From NCBI RefSeq assembly GCF_003386795.1, contig NZ_QTUC01000001.1, forward strand, positions 1,984,001-2,048,000: a stretch of DNA of 64,000 bases, in the 5' to 3' direction. Below the pieces are notes generated by a model. That model saw only the letters and a program-made list of their open reading frames with translations. It did no database searches and was not told the DNA's origin. The DNA comes from Thermasporomyces composti. Lineage in GTDB: Bacteria > Actinomycetota > Actinomycetes > Propionibacteriales > Actinopolymorphaceae. Position numbers and translations under genes: made by a program. Positions 17,849-26,799 of the stretch are shown one piece after another (position 1 is the stretch's first letter; the number at the start of each line of letters is the position of its first letter).

Positions 17849-18895
17849 TCAGCTGGCCGCGCCGGACGTGACGACGTCGAGGAGGGCCTGGATGTAGCCG
17901 ATGGCGTGGGCCCTCCCTCGGTACCCGTAGCCGTCGTCGTTCACCAGGCCCGGCGTGTGGTCGTCGAGGATGAAGCCGTCGAACCCCACTCGGTGCAGGG
18001 CCTGGATGACGCGCAGCGGCGAGTAGTTGCCCTCGCCTAGGAAGCACTCGCGGAAGCGCGGCATCGTCCCGGCCACGTCGCGGAGGTGGACGTAGAGGAT
18101 CTTCCCGCGGCGGCCGAGACGCTCGATGGCGTCCAGGACGGCGGGCTCGCCACCCATCTCGGAGACGGTGCCCAGGCACAGCTCGATGCCGAGGGCGGGG
18201 CTGTCGACGATCGTCGCGGCCCGGACGAGGGCGTCCACGCTGGTCAGGATGCGTGCGACGCCGTGGAGCTCCTCGGCCGGTGGGTCGTCGGGGTGGAAGC
18301 CGATCCGGATGCCGGCCTCCTCCGCGGCCGGGACGATGCTGCGCACGAAGTACTCGACGTTCGCCCACAGCTCGTCGTGGCTGATCGGGACTTCGTTGCC
18401 GAGGTGCTCGCCGCGCACCCACGAGTCCTTGGCGTCGGCGACGCGCCGGTCGCGGCGGGCTACCCAGACCTCTTCGAGCCGGGAGGGGTCGGAGGCGACG
18501 TCGTGGTCGTAGATCGACACAGTGGCGCCGCCACGACCGTAGGGCCCGACGTCGGTCCGCCACACCGACTGGAGCATGACGTTGAGGCCGAGGATGGGGA
18601 CGCCCGCGCGGCCCATATTGGTGATGGTGGCTCGGACGTTCTCGATTTGTTCGTCTCGCCCGGGCAGGCCGAGCAAGACCTTGTCGTAGAAATGGTTCGG
18701 AAGGTTCTCGAACGCCTCGATCCGGAGTCCGAACTCAGCGACCCGGTCGACGAGACGCTTGATGTCCTCGTATTCCCAGCGGTGGTCGCCGGGCAAGTCG
18801 GGTGTGTTGAACTGAACCCCCTCGACACCTAGCTGTGCGGCGAAGGCGAGGTACTCGTCGGTGGCGACGGGTGACTGTCCGACCGCGACGCGCAT
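17849..18895 (-). CDS. uxuA: Mannonate dehydratase-like TIM-barrel enzyme
   Basis: About 348 aa of the UxuA/xylose-isomerase-like TIM barrel class, predicted to dehydrate D-mannonate to 2-keto-3-deoxygluconate. Visible family features: GVQFNTPDLPG near the N-terminus, GIRIGFHPDDPP, GIELCLGTVSEMGG and VHLRDV in the metal-binding strands, and FILDDHTPGL near the C-terminus. It is tail-to-tail with the hydroxylase operon and divergent from the Nramp-like transporter. Start is ATG 18895 or GTG 18901; AGGGGAG suits the latter better. No UxuB or KdgK gene is near, so it may act on a related sugar acid. Confidence 0.82.
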   Translation of the reverse strand: MRVAVGQSPVATDEYLAFAAQLGVEGVQFNTPDLPGDHRWEYEDIKRLVDRVAEFGLRIEAFENLPNHFYDKVLLGLPGRDEQIENVRATITNMGRAGVPILGLNVMLQSVWRTDVGPYGRGGATVSIYDHDVASDPSRLEEVWVARRDRRVADAKDSWVRGEHLGNEVPISHDELWANVEYFVRSIVPAAEEAGIRIGFHPDDPPAEELHGVARILTSVDALVRAATIVDSPALGIELCLGTVSEMGGEPAVLDAIERLGRRGKILYVHLRDVAGTMPRFRECFLGEGNYSPLRVIQALHRVGFDGFILDDHTPGLVNDDGYGYRGRAHAIGYIQALLDVVTSGAAS

Positions 18896-18973
18896 TCCCA
18901 CGGGCGCTCCCCTCACTGGTACCGCCTAAGGCCACAGCGATTCACGCGAGGCTCTTGCCTCGTGAGCTGGGAC

Positions 18974-19001
18974 GCTAGCATGCTAGCCCGCTAGATAGCG
19001 G
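18974..19001. promoter_or_regulatory. Two adjacent palindromes between uxuA and the Nramp-like gene
   Basis: GCTAGCATGCTAGC (18974-18987) is a perfect 14-bp palindrome, directly followed by CCGCTAGATAGCGG (18988-19001), a 6+6 inverted repeat. Sitting in the divergent promoter region, they look like paired operator half-sites for a local (for example GntR- or LacI-type) regulator. No such regulator is adjacent. Confidence 0.5.
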
Positions 19002-19128
19002 ATAGCAGAGATACAGAAGGCGAGCGGCGGACGGTCGAGCCGGACACCATTCCGCACTGGCGACGAGTCATCCGAACGCGGCAGGCATTCGACGCCCTGG
19101 GATGGTGAGCACGACGTGAGGAGTGGCC

Positions 19129-20550
19129 ATGGTAGGAGAGGCGAGCGCGGCGGCGCACCCACACGCCCCACAGGTTGACCCGTACCGGCTGACGACCGAG
19201 GGCATCAAGGAGCCGCCCACCGGCTGGTGGCAGAGCCTCCGTTACCTCGGTCCCGGTCTCATCCTCGGCGCGGCGATCGTCGGCGCCGGTGAGCTGATCG
19301 CCACGACCGCCCTCGGAGCACGAGCGGGCTTCGCCCTGCTGTGGCTGGTGATCTTCAGCACCTTGGTCAAGGTGGCCGTCCAGATCGAGCTCGCCCGGTG
19401 GACGATCTCGACCGGCCAGCCGGCGCTCACCGGCTACAACAAGGTCCCGCCGAAGGTGGGCCGCGTCGGGTGGGTCAACATCCTGTGGATCGTCTTCGCG
19501 CTGTCGAAGGTGGTGCAGACCGGTGGTGTCGTCGGCGCCGTCGCGGTGGCGTGCAGCGTGCTGTATCCCCTGGGCGGTCCACCGCTGGGGTTCACGTCCC
19601 TCGCCACGTGGACGGTCATCGTCGTCGCCATCACGGTCGCGGCGTTGTTCTCCAACAAGTACGGCCTGATCGAGCGGGTGGCGGTGCTGTTGGTGGTGCT
19701 CTTCTCGCTCGCGACGGTCGCCATCGCCGTCGGCCTGCCACTCACACCGTTCGCCTACGACGTCGGCGACATCGCGAGCGGCTTCACCTTCGGCATCCCA
19801 GCGGGCACGCTCCCGGTTGCTCTCGCGATGTTCGGGCTCACCGGCGTCTCGGTCGACGAGATCACCAGCTACCCGTACTGGTGCATCGAGAAGGGGTACG
19901 CCCGCTGGACCGGGCCCAACGACGGCAGTGCGGACTGGGAGCGTCGCGCCAAGGGCTGGATCAAGGTCATGCAGCGGGACGCCATGCTGTCCTGGGTGGT
20001 CTACACGGTGACCACGATGGCGTTCTACGTCATGGGCGCGGCCGTCCTGCATCCCCAGGGCCTGGTCCCCGAGGGCAACGAGGTCATCACCACCCTGACC
20101 CGGCTCTACACCGACACGCTCGGCGAATGGGCGCGCATCGTCTTCCTGGTCGGCGCCATCGCCGTGCTCGCCTCGACGCTGTGGGCGGCGACGCCCGCCT
20201 GGTCGCGGATGTACGCCAACGTGCTCAGCTGCGCCGGCGTGTTCGACTGGACGAACTCGCGGGCCCGCCAGCGCTGGATTCGTGGCTTCATCGTGGCGCT
20301 GCCGATCATCTGGGGTATCGCGTACCTTTTCGTCCAGTCCCCGGTCATCATGATCATGATCGGCGGGATCAGTGGCTGCATCTTCCTCTTCGCCGCGGTC
20401 ATCGCCGTGTGGTATCTCCGCCGCACGGAGATCGATCCCCGCGTCAAGGCAAGCTCGCTCTTCACCGTCGCTCTCGCGATCAGCAGCGTGGCCATCGCTC
20501 TCGCGGGCGTCTACACGATGCTTGACGCCTTGGGCTACTCCATCGACTGA
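19129..20550 (+). CDS. Nramp-fold transporter lacking metal-ligand motifs
   Basis: 473 aa with about 11 hydrophobic helices and an N-terminal cytoplasmic tail. It aligns by pattern to Nramp/MntH: GPG opens helix 1. The metal-binding DPGN is replaced by GAGE (52-55), and helix 6, normally carrying MPH, reads GLTGVSVDEITSY (236-248). The Asp, Asn, Met and His ligands for Mn/Fe are thus all missing, and transport of a different solute is likely. ATG with GAGGAG six bases upstream is chosen over GTG 19123. It is divergent from mannonate dehydratase and ends at a strong terminator, so it is a single-gene unit. Confidence 0.85.
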   Translation: MVGEASAAAHPHAPQVDPYRLTTEGIKEPPTGWWQSLRYLGPGLILGAAIVGAGELIATTALGARAGFALLWLVIFSTLVKVAVQIELARWTISTGQPALTGYNKVPPKVGRVGWVNILWIVFALSKVVQTGGVVGAVAVACSVLYPLGGPPLGFTSLATWTVIVVAITVAALFSNKYGLIERVAVLLVVLFSLATVAIAVGLPLTPFAYDVGDIASGFTFGIPAGTLPVALAMFGLTGVSVDEITSYPYWCIEKGYARWTGPNDGSADWERRAKGWIKVMQRDAMLSWVVYTVTTMAFYVMGAAVLHPQGLVPEGNEVITTLTRLYTDTLGEWARIVFLVGAIAVLASTLWAATPAWSRMYANVLSCAGVFDWTNSRARQRWIRGFIVALPIIWGIAYLFVQSPVIMIMIGGISGCIFLFAAVIAVWYLRRTEIDPRVKASSLFTVALAISSVAIALAGVYTMLDALGYSID

Positions 20551-20564
20551 CGCGAACGACGCGA

Positions 20565-20600
20565 CGTGCCACCCTCTCCGACGCTCGGAAGGGTGGCACG
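20565..20600 (+). terminator. Rho-independent terminator after the Nramp-like gene
   Basis: An 11-bp perfect stem CGTGCCACCCT/AGGGTGGCACG, with a second 5-bp stem inside and a CGC loop, followed by TTCCTTTTCC. Confidence 0.85.
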
Positions 20601-20786
20601 TTCCTTTTCCCAGTGGGTTCTTCTTTCGGCACATTCCTCTTCTTGGCGCAGGCCTTCGCTGTATGGGCCCGACGGTCGAGGCGAGGCGAGACCCTGAGAC
20701 CGAGAATGGTCAGCGACCCACATCGCGACGTGCGTCCTGCTGAGATGGAGTGCAAGCCACGAGCCTCGTGACGGGAGAACTCCGCC

Positions 20787-22201
20787 ATGGCCCAGCGCGT
20801 CGCGCCTCAACAAGACGACGAGAGCCGGAAGACCTTGGGCAGGCGCTCCTTCTCCGCGGGATTGGTGGGCCTGGTCGCGGCATCGGCCGCCGTATCGACC
20901 GTGCACGCGCCCCCCGCCCGTGCGGCGACCGAACGTCCGCGAGTCGTCGGGGCGTATACCCAGCTCACGGCTGACGGTGAGTACATCGGACTCGGCATGG
21001 AGGGAGTCCAGCACGCGATGGCGGCCTTCGCCGCCATGCACCAGGTGACGCGTAGCGCCCATCAGCGAATGATCGTCGAGGCGCTTGTGGAGCGCGTCTT
21101 GGAACGCAGCCCCACGTACATGGGCCATCTCTTCGGCGTCCAAGTGCTGTCCGACCCGTTCCTGCTCTCCCACCCGCAGCTGCGCGACAACGTCCATCGA
21201 TACGCCACCTCGCTCGTGGAGCGCTTCGCGACCAACCCCGACCAGCTGCTCCGGACGGGCGACATCCGGACGCTCACCGGCAACGTAAGCTTCCTCATCG
21301 CCTACGCGAGATTCCGCGAACGCGACGCCTCGAAGCTCAGCGAGGACCTGCCCACCGTCGAAGACGTCGACGCCGTCACCCTCGCGCTGCTGAACCGCGT
21401 GGTCGAGCTGCAGCTCACCCTCTCCGCGGCCACGAGCCGGTTCGGCAACCCGCGGCTGGCCGGCGGCTTCCCGCACCTGGTCGAGGGACCCGACGGGTCC
21501 ATGGGCTCGTGGGACGTACGGACGTGGTCGCCGGCGATGCTGTCCCTCGACCAGTACGCGGCGGTGCGCGCCCTCGCCGAAGGGTTCGGTCGCTACCGCC
21601 ATCCGCTCTACAGACGCGCCGCCGCTGCCGGGGCCCGGCTGCTGCTCGCGACCACCGAGATCGACCCGAACCTCGTCTACGCCGGCGAACCGCCGGGCTT
21701 CCCCCTCGATGGCGCGGAGCTCGAGTTCGGCGAGGAGACGGGAGAGATGCCGTACGCCATCACCTACGGCTGGTCTCCCAACGCTGTCGCCAATCTGGGC
21801 ACCGCCTTGCACGCCCTGCTCGTGAACCGCGTAACCGTGCCGAGATCCCGCACCTGGACGAAGGTGTATTGGCGGGGACGCCGCCGCCGTCGGTTCTTGA
21901 CGCGCGGTCGTTCTGGGCGGGACTCGCGGCCAAGATCGCCTTCACGCACCGCTTCGTCGAAGCCACCCAGCTCCCGGTACCGCCTGACTTTCCGTGGATT
22001 GACCTTCCGCGGGCGACCTACCCGGGAAACGGCGACGACGACCTGCGGCGCGGCGGCTGGTACGACGGCTCGGGACGAGGCGCGATGTCCGCGGTGTACG
22101 CGCGAATCGAACTCACCAGCTACGTTGCGAGCGGAGGCCGCGACGCCGAGATGCTGCTGCGCGCCGGCCGTTGGTGGGAGTCGCTGCTGGTGTGGGAGTG
22201 A
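20787..22201 (+). pseudogene. Tat-exported protein of unknown family, frameshifted
   Basis: The frame opens with a Tat signal: GRRSFSAG, a hydrophobic stretch and APPARA cleavage near residue 48. It then encodes a helical, Trp/Tyr-rich secreted domain. Around 21,827-21,830 the coding signal moves to the minus-one frame: the original frame becomes Arg-rich, while the new one continues sensibly (SFWAGLAAKIAFTHRFVEAT and WYDGSGRG) to a stop at 22201. One base appears to be missing. Restored, it would be about 470 aa, perhaps an (alpha/alpha) toroid type judging from helix spacing, but no family is recognised. RBS GGGAGAA precedes the ATG. Confidence 0.7.
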
Positions 22202-22270
22202 TCCGCCTAGTCCTCGCCCCCGCACACGAGAATGCGGCTCGAGAAACTGATCGTTCAGCCGTCCTACGCG

Positions 22271-22316
22271 CGTGGCGGCCCTTCCGACACCCGTTCGTGT
22301 CGAAAGGACCGCCACG
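22271..22316. terminator. Bidirectional terminator hairpin
   Basis: CGTGGCGG...CCGCCACG outer stem with inner CGACAC/GTGTCG stem and a CCGTTC loop, in the 133-bp gap between two convergent genes. It is followed by TCTT on the plus strand. Confidence 0.75.
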
Positions 22317-22334
22317 TCTTGGCAGCGCGCGCCC

Positions 22335-23912
22335 TCAGTGCGAGGGGTTGCGGCTGTCCGTCCGCAGCTCTGCCCGCGTCGTGTCCGCGAGCACGGTCGG
22401 CGTCGCCGGGTCGACCGTCCAGTCGGGGTGGTTCGGCATCGGAGGCGTCTTGGTGCCGTAGAGCCACTCCTCGAGGAACGGCCTCACCTCCGGGTCACCG
22501 GTGACCTCCACCGCCACATCGATGAACTGCGCCGTCGAGATGTTGCGGTTCTTGTACCGCTTCAGGATCGTCCGCTCGATCTCGGCGAACGCCTCGACAC
22601 CGACCCTCTCCTGCAAGGCGTAGAGCACCAGCACGCCGCCTGTGTAGCGCTGGTTGTCGAAGAGGTTCTCGGCGTTCGGGTCGGCGACCGGACCGGACAA
22701 GGCGCGCCAGATGTCGCCTTGGCTGTAGGTGTACTTCATCCGCTCCTCGAGCGTGGTGTAGCCGCGCGAGTCGGGCCAGCCGCGCTCGTAGCGGTACATC
22801 AGACCGTAGAGGTCGGCGTGTCCCTCGTTGATCCACAGGTCGGACCAGCTTGCCGGCGAGACGCTGTTGCCCCACCAGCTGTGCACGATCTCGTGCATCA
22901 TGTGCGAGCCGATGCTGGACTCCTCCTGCTCGAGGAACGCCGGCTTGTACAGCGTCAGCGTCTGAGTCTCCAGCCCGGTGAAGTCGAAGGCGTTCGGGTC
23001 GTCGGTGTCGGCCGGCAGCAGACCGTACGCCTCGAGCGGGAACTCACCGAGGTACTGACGGATCCAGTCCAGGTGACCGGGTGTCAGCGACAGCGCCGGC
23101 TCGAGTCTGTCGACCCGGTCCGTCGGCACCACGTCGCGCAGGTGAACGCCGGTGTCCGTACCGCGATCGACCACCTGGTAGTCACCGACGGTGATCTGCA
23201 GCAGCTCGGTCGCGATAGGGTCGCGGGAGACGTACGCGAAGGTCGTACGCCCATCCGGCTTGGAGTACTCCCCGACCTTCGTGCCGTTGGCGACAGCGTG
23301 CGTACCTTCAGGGACCGTCAGCCGAAACGCGAAGTACGCCTTGTCGGACGGGTGGTCGTTGCACGGCAGCACCGAGTGCGCGCCCGCCGGCTGCGGCGCC
23401 AGAGCGAACCCACCCTCGGTCGGAACGAAACCAGGGTTGGGGACTTCCTTTCGCAGGTCAGCGGTGTACTGCACCTTCACGACGAACGGTGCGCCCTTGT
23501 GGATGGCGGACGCCGGCGTCACCACCAGCTCCTCCTCTTGCTGGGTGAAGCTCGCCCGCTTCCCGTTGACCGTCACGGACTCGATGTCCAGGCCGACTGC
23601 GTCCAGGTTGAACGACGACAGCGCATGCTTCGCCTTGGCGATCATGACGACAGTCGCGTCGACTGTCTGCGTGTCGGCGATGTACTCGAGGTCGACGACG
23701 TAGCTCTTCGCGTCGTAGCCGCCGTTCCCGAGATTGGGGAACACCTTGTCCCCGACACCGGGAGCACCTGGCCGCGGCACATGTGCTGCACCGTGCCCTG
23801 CCGTGCCCGCGTGAGCGACCTCCGTGGTTGGAATCAGCGGCGCAGCCATCACTGCCGCCGCGGCAGCGGCGGATAGGAATGTCTTCCGCTTTCTCGGATG
23901 CCGACGAGGCAT
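22335..23912 (-). CDS. Secreted M1-family metallopeptidase
   Basis: 525 aa zinc aminopeptidase-type enzyme. A basic n-region and Ala-rich core (residues 5-35) form a Sec signal peptide. The N-terminal beta domain is followed by the gluzincin core: HEIVH (340-344), with the third zinc ligand Glu 363 in INEGHADL. The exopeptidase GxMEN-type motif is altered to GLETQT (313-318), as in several actinobacterial M1 members. There is no ERAP1-like C-terminal domain, so this is a short form. The ATG at 23912 has GGGAGGAG upstream; the 70-residue extension to 24122 is rejected. Monocistronic. Confidence 0.9.
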   Translation of the reverse strand: MPRRHPRKRKTFLSAAAAAAVMAAPLIPTTEVAHAGTAGHGAAHVPRPGAPGVGDKVFPNLGNGGYDAKSYVVDLEYIADTQTVDATVVMIAKAKHALSSFNLDAVGLDIESVTVNGKRASFTQQEEELVVTPASAIHKGAPFVVKVQYTADLRKEVPNPGFVPTEGGFALAPQPAGAHSVLPCNDHPSDKAYFAFRLTVPEGTHAVANGTKVGEYSKPDGRTTFAYVSRDPIATELLQITVGDYQVVDRGTDTGVHLRDVVPTDRVDRLEPALSLTPGHLDWIRQYLGEFPLEAYGLLPADTDDPNAFDFTGLETQTLTLYKPAFLEQEESSIGSHMMHEIVHSWWGNSVSPASWSDLWINEGHADLYGLMYRYERGWPDSRGYTTLEERMKYTYSQGDIWRALSGPVADPNAENLFDNQRYTGGVLVLYALQERVGVEAFAEIERTILKRYKNRNISTAQFIDVAVEVTGDPEVRPFLEEWLYGTKTPPMPNHPDWTVDPATPTVLADTTRAELRTDSRNPSH

Positions 23913-24502
23913 GAACGAACTTCTCCTCCCGTAGCAGATGCACGAACCGGGCCAGGTACCGCGCGGCGCGCTTCGTGTCTCAGTCGCAGAGATGCTTCCC
24001 AGGCGCGGCAAGGTTCGCACAACGGACGAAAGGAACTCCACGTCCACCCGGCATGACAGGCGATCGATACGTACTCGTGATCTTGTGGCGCAGGGACGCG
24101 ATGCCCCCGCCACGTACGACAAAATCCCAGCGGGGCGTCGACTTCTGCGTGGTCGTGATCGCCTCAGCGCCCGCCTCCGGGCCGTTCGCCGTCATGCGCG
24201 CGTGGGGGTGCTGCGGGCACTCCGGCTCGACCAGGGCAGCGGCACGGTCGACGCGCACACGCTCGCCCCCACGCGCACGACAGCCGTCCCGTCGACACCG
24301 TCGCCCTCATCGGGGCATCGGTCGGATCCGACTCGGCGGCCGGTCGATCGTGTCCTCATCCCACGCAAGGCATCCCACGCAAGGCGAGACGTAACCGGCG
24401 CGGCACGCCCACTTGCGGTCTCGTCGCACGGCCCCGGCGTCATCGGACGCCTTGACCGGAGTCGAGGTGACCCGAGATCTCGACGGGAAGGTCGAGGGTT
24501 CC
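23913..24502. other. Intergenic region, no gene recognised
   Basis: 590 bp between the M1 peptidase start and murQ end. Frames present are Arg/Pro-rich and unlike real genes. One perfect tandem repeat of 14 bp (unit CATCCCACGCAAGG, 24357-24384) is the only structure seen. Confidence 0.5.
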
Positions 24503-25435
24503 TCAGGAACGCGGATTCCCCACGTCGTCGGAGCGAAGCGCGTCCGCCAACCGCCCACCCGCTCCGGCGAGCATCGCGCGGGCGGTCGGCGCGTCGACAC
24601 CGCGCTCGAGCATGAGCACCGCCGTCTTGACGTCACGGTCGGCCGCCTCCAGCGTCCGACGCGCGACCTCCCGGTCGACTCCGGTGATCTGCCGAACGAT
24701 GCGCACCGCGCGGTCGACCAGCTTGTCGTTGACGACCCGCAGGTCGACCATGAGGTTCCCGTAGGTCTTCCCGAGCCGCACCATCGAGATCGTCGAGATC
24801 ATGTTGAGCACCAGCTTCTGCGCGGTGCCGGCTCGGAGCCGGGTCGACCCGGCGAGGATCTCCGGCCCCACGGGGACCTCGATCGGATAGTCGACCATGG
24901 CCGACAGCTGCGTGTCGGCGTTGCAGCTCACACCGACGGTCAGGGCGCCACGACGCCGACCCTCCTCCACCGCGCCCAACACGAACGGCGTCCGCCCGCT
25001 CGCCGCGACGCCGACGACGGCGTCGCCTTTCCCGATCCCTCGCTCGGCCACGGCCTGCGCGCCACCGGGACGGTCGTCCTCCGCGCCCTCGACGGCGCCG
25101 GTGACGGCGACCGGGCCTCCCGCGATGATCGCCTGCACCTGCTCGGGCGGGGTGTTGAACGTCGGCGGGCACTCGGCCGCGTCCAGGACGGCGATCCGCC
25201 CGGAGGTGCCCGCCCCCACGTACACCAGCCGACCACCGGACGCCAACAGCGGCACGATCGCGTCGATGGCGGCGCTGATGGCGGGGAGTGCCCGGCGCAC
25301 CGCGTGCGGCACCTCGGCGTCGGCGGCGTTCATCCGCTGGGCCAGCTCCAGCGTCGAGAGCTGATCGATGTCGCCGTACCGCGGGTCGGCCTGCTCCGTG
25401 ACGAGTGCGGCGAAAGGCGAGTGGGCCTCGCTCAC
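24503..25435 (-). CDS. murQ: N-acetylmuramic acid 6-phosphate etherase
   Basis: 310 aa, full family length. It cleaves the lactyl ether of MurNAc 6-phosphate to GlcNAc 6-phosphate and D-lactate in the cytoplasm. SIS-domain signature GAGTSGR (74-80), catalytic Glu in DAAECPPTF (about 88), and the conserved EVPVGPEILAGSTRLRAGTA block in the second half. GTG start with GGAGG seven bases upstream. Divergent from the NamZ-type muramidase across a shared operator/promoter region, and regulated with it. The supplier of MurNAc 6-phosphate (MurK/AnmK kinase or PTS) is not in the window. Confidence 0.95.
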   Translation of the reverse strand: MSEAHSPFAALVTEQADPRYGDIDQLSTLELAQRMNAADAEVPHAVRRALPAISAAIDAIVPLLASGGRLVYVGAGTSGRIAVLDAAECPPTFNTPPEQVQAIIAGGPVAVTGAVEGAEDDRPGGAQAVAERGIGKGDAVVGVAASGRTPFVLGAVEEGRRRGALTVGVSCNADTQLSAMVDYPIEVPVGPEILAGSTRLRAGTAQKLVLNMISTISMVRLGKTYGNLMVDLRVVNDKLVDRAVRIVRQITGVDREVARRTLEAADRDVKTAVLMLERGVDAPTARAMLAGAGGRLADALRSDDVGNPRS

Positions 25436-25455
25436 CGGGCCTCCTTTGAAGCTTA

Positions 25456-25498
25456 TTGACGTTATGTAATGGAGGAAGGTAATTTACCAACCTACCAC
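25456..25498 (+). promoter_or_regulatory. Promoter and operator 1 of the MurNAc regulon
   Basis: TTGACG (25456-25461), an 18-bp spacer and TAATTT (25480-25485) form a promoter whose -10 lies inside the inverted repeat GGTAATTTACC. The 21-bp block 25478-25498 recurs with 19 of 21 identical bases at 27826. On the minus strand TTGGTA and TACATA, spaced by 16, could drive murQ. The likely regulator is the adjacent RpiR-family protein. Confidence 0.7.
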
Positions 25499-25551
25499 GG
25501 ACCGCACGCTCGCGCCGCTGGCGCGGATCTCGCTCACCGGAGGGCAGCCTC

Positions 25552-26751
25552 GTGCAGCACGGCACCCAGCGAACCGTCACCGGGGTGGAACGCCTGTGCG
25601 CCGACCCCTCGCTGGTCCCGGGCCGACGCCTGGGGTTGGTGACCAACTACACCGGGGTGATGCCCGACCTCACCACGAACGTGGCCGCCCTGCAGGCCGC
25701 CGGCGTGCCGCTCGTGGCGCTGTTCGGCCCTGAGCACGGCCTGCGCGGCAGCGCCCAGGCGGGCGAGAGCGAGCCCGACGACCACGACCCCGACAGCGGC
25801 TTGCCGGTCTTCGACACCTACCGTCACAGCGGCGCGGACCTGGAGGCGCTGGTCGTCCGGTCCGGCGTGGACACCCTGCTCTACGACCTGCAGGACATCG
25901 GCACCCGCTTCTACACGTACGTGTGGACGATGTACGACCTGCTCGTCGTGGCGGCTCGGCTCGACATGCCCTTCGTCGTCCTCGACCGACCCAACCCGGT
26001 GGGCGGACTGGCCGTCGAGGGCCCCCTCCTCGACCCGGCCTTCGCCAGCTTCGTCGGGCGCGCCCCGATCCCGCTCCGGCACGGGCTGACCGTCGGTGAG
26101 CTCGCTCGACACCTCAACGAGACCGCGATCCCGCGCGAGGCGGGACGGCCGGCGCGGCTCGAGGTCGTGACCATGACCGGCTGGCAGCGGTCCTCCTACG
26201 CCGACCAGACCGGGTTGCCGTGGGTCATGCCGTCGGTCAACATCCCCACGCTCGAGAGCGCCCTCGTCTATCCGGGCACCGGCCTGTTCGAGGGCACGAA
26301 CCTCTCCGAGGGCCGGGGGACGACCCGGCCGTTCGAGCTGATCGGCGCGCCGTACGTCGACCGCCGCCTCGCGCCCGCGCTCAACGAGCTCGGTCTCCCC
26401 GGCGTGCGGTTCCGGGACGCGACGTTCACCCCGACCTTCCACAAGTACGCCGGCCGCCAGTGCCGCGGCGTCCAGGTGCACATCACCGACCGTGAAAGCT
26501 TCGCGCCCGTGCGGACCGCCCTGGCGATGCTCCACTGCCTGCGCACGCTGTATCCGGACGACTTCGGGTGGCGCGTCGCCGAGGACGAGAGCGCGAGGCA
26601 CCCCTACTTCATCGACCTGCTCTGGGGCTCCGACACCCTGCGCCGGACGCTCGACGCCGGCCAGGACCCCACCACACTGCTGCCCTCGACCGCTCCCGGC
26701 CACGCCCGTCCTCACGAGTGGGCAGGTGAGCAGGTCATCCTCTATCACTAG
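25552..26751 (+). CDS. namZ: NamZ-type exo-beta-N-acetylmuramidase (DUF1343)
   Basis: 399 aa. Family features: GLVTNYTGV near residue 28, LFGPEHGLRG (58-67, with the proposed catalytic Glu), YDLQDIGTRFYTY, RPNPVGG and YPGTGLFEGTNLSEGRGTT. Characterised NamZ enzymes release MurNAc from the non-reducing end of peptidoglycan fragments. Unlike the secreted Bacillus and Tannerella proteins, this one has no signal peptide, so it probably cleaves imported MurNAc-GlcNAc inside the cell. GTG start with GGAGGG upstream. Leads the plus-strand part of the salvage regulon. Confidence 0.9.
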   Translation: MQHGTQRTVTGVERLCADPSLVPGRRLGLVTNYTGVMPDLTTNVAALQAAGVPLVALFGPEHGLRGSAQAGESEPDDHDPDSGLPVFDTYRHSGADLEALVVRSGVDTLLYDLQDIGTRFYTYVWTMYDLLVVAARLDMPFVVLDRPNPVGGLAVEGPLLDPAFASFVGRAPIPLRHGLTVGELARHLNETAIPREAGRPARLEVVTMTGWQRSSYADQTGLPWVMPSVNIPTLESALVYPGTGLFEGTNLSEGRGTTRPFELIGAPYVDRRLAPALNELGLPGVRFRDATFTPTFHKYAGRQCRGVQVHITDRESFAPVRTALAMLHCLRTLYPDDFGWRVAEDESARHPYFIDLLWGSDTLRRTLDAGQDPTTLLPSTAPGHARPHEWAGEQVILYH

Positions 26752-26799
26752 TCCGAGCCACCCGCGCGCACGCGCACGCCGAGCGAGGAGGGGCGGCCG

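Noticed and set aside
18991-20634. 547-codon minus-strand frame opposite the Nramp-like gene
   Set aside because: Charged, repetitive shadow; the plus strand has a clean membrane protein.
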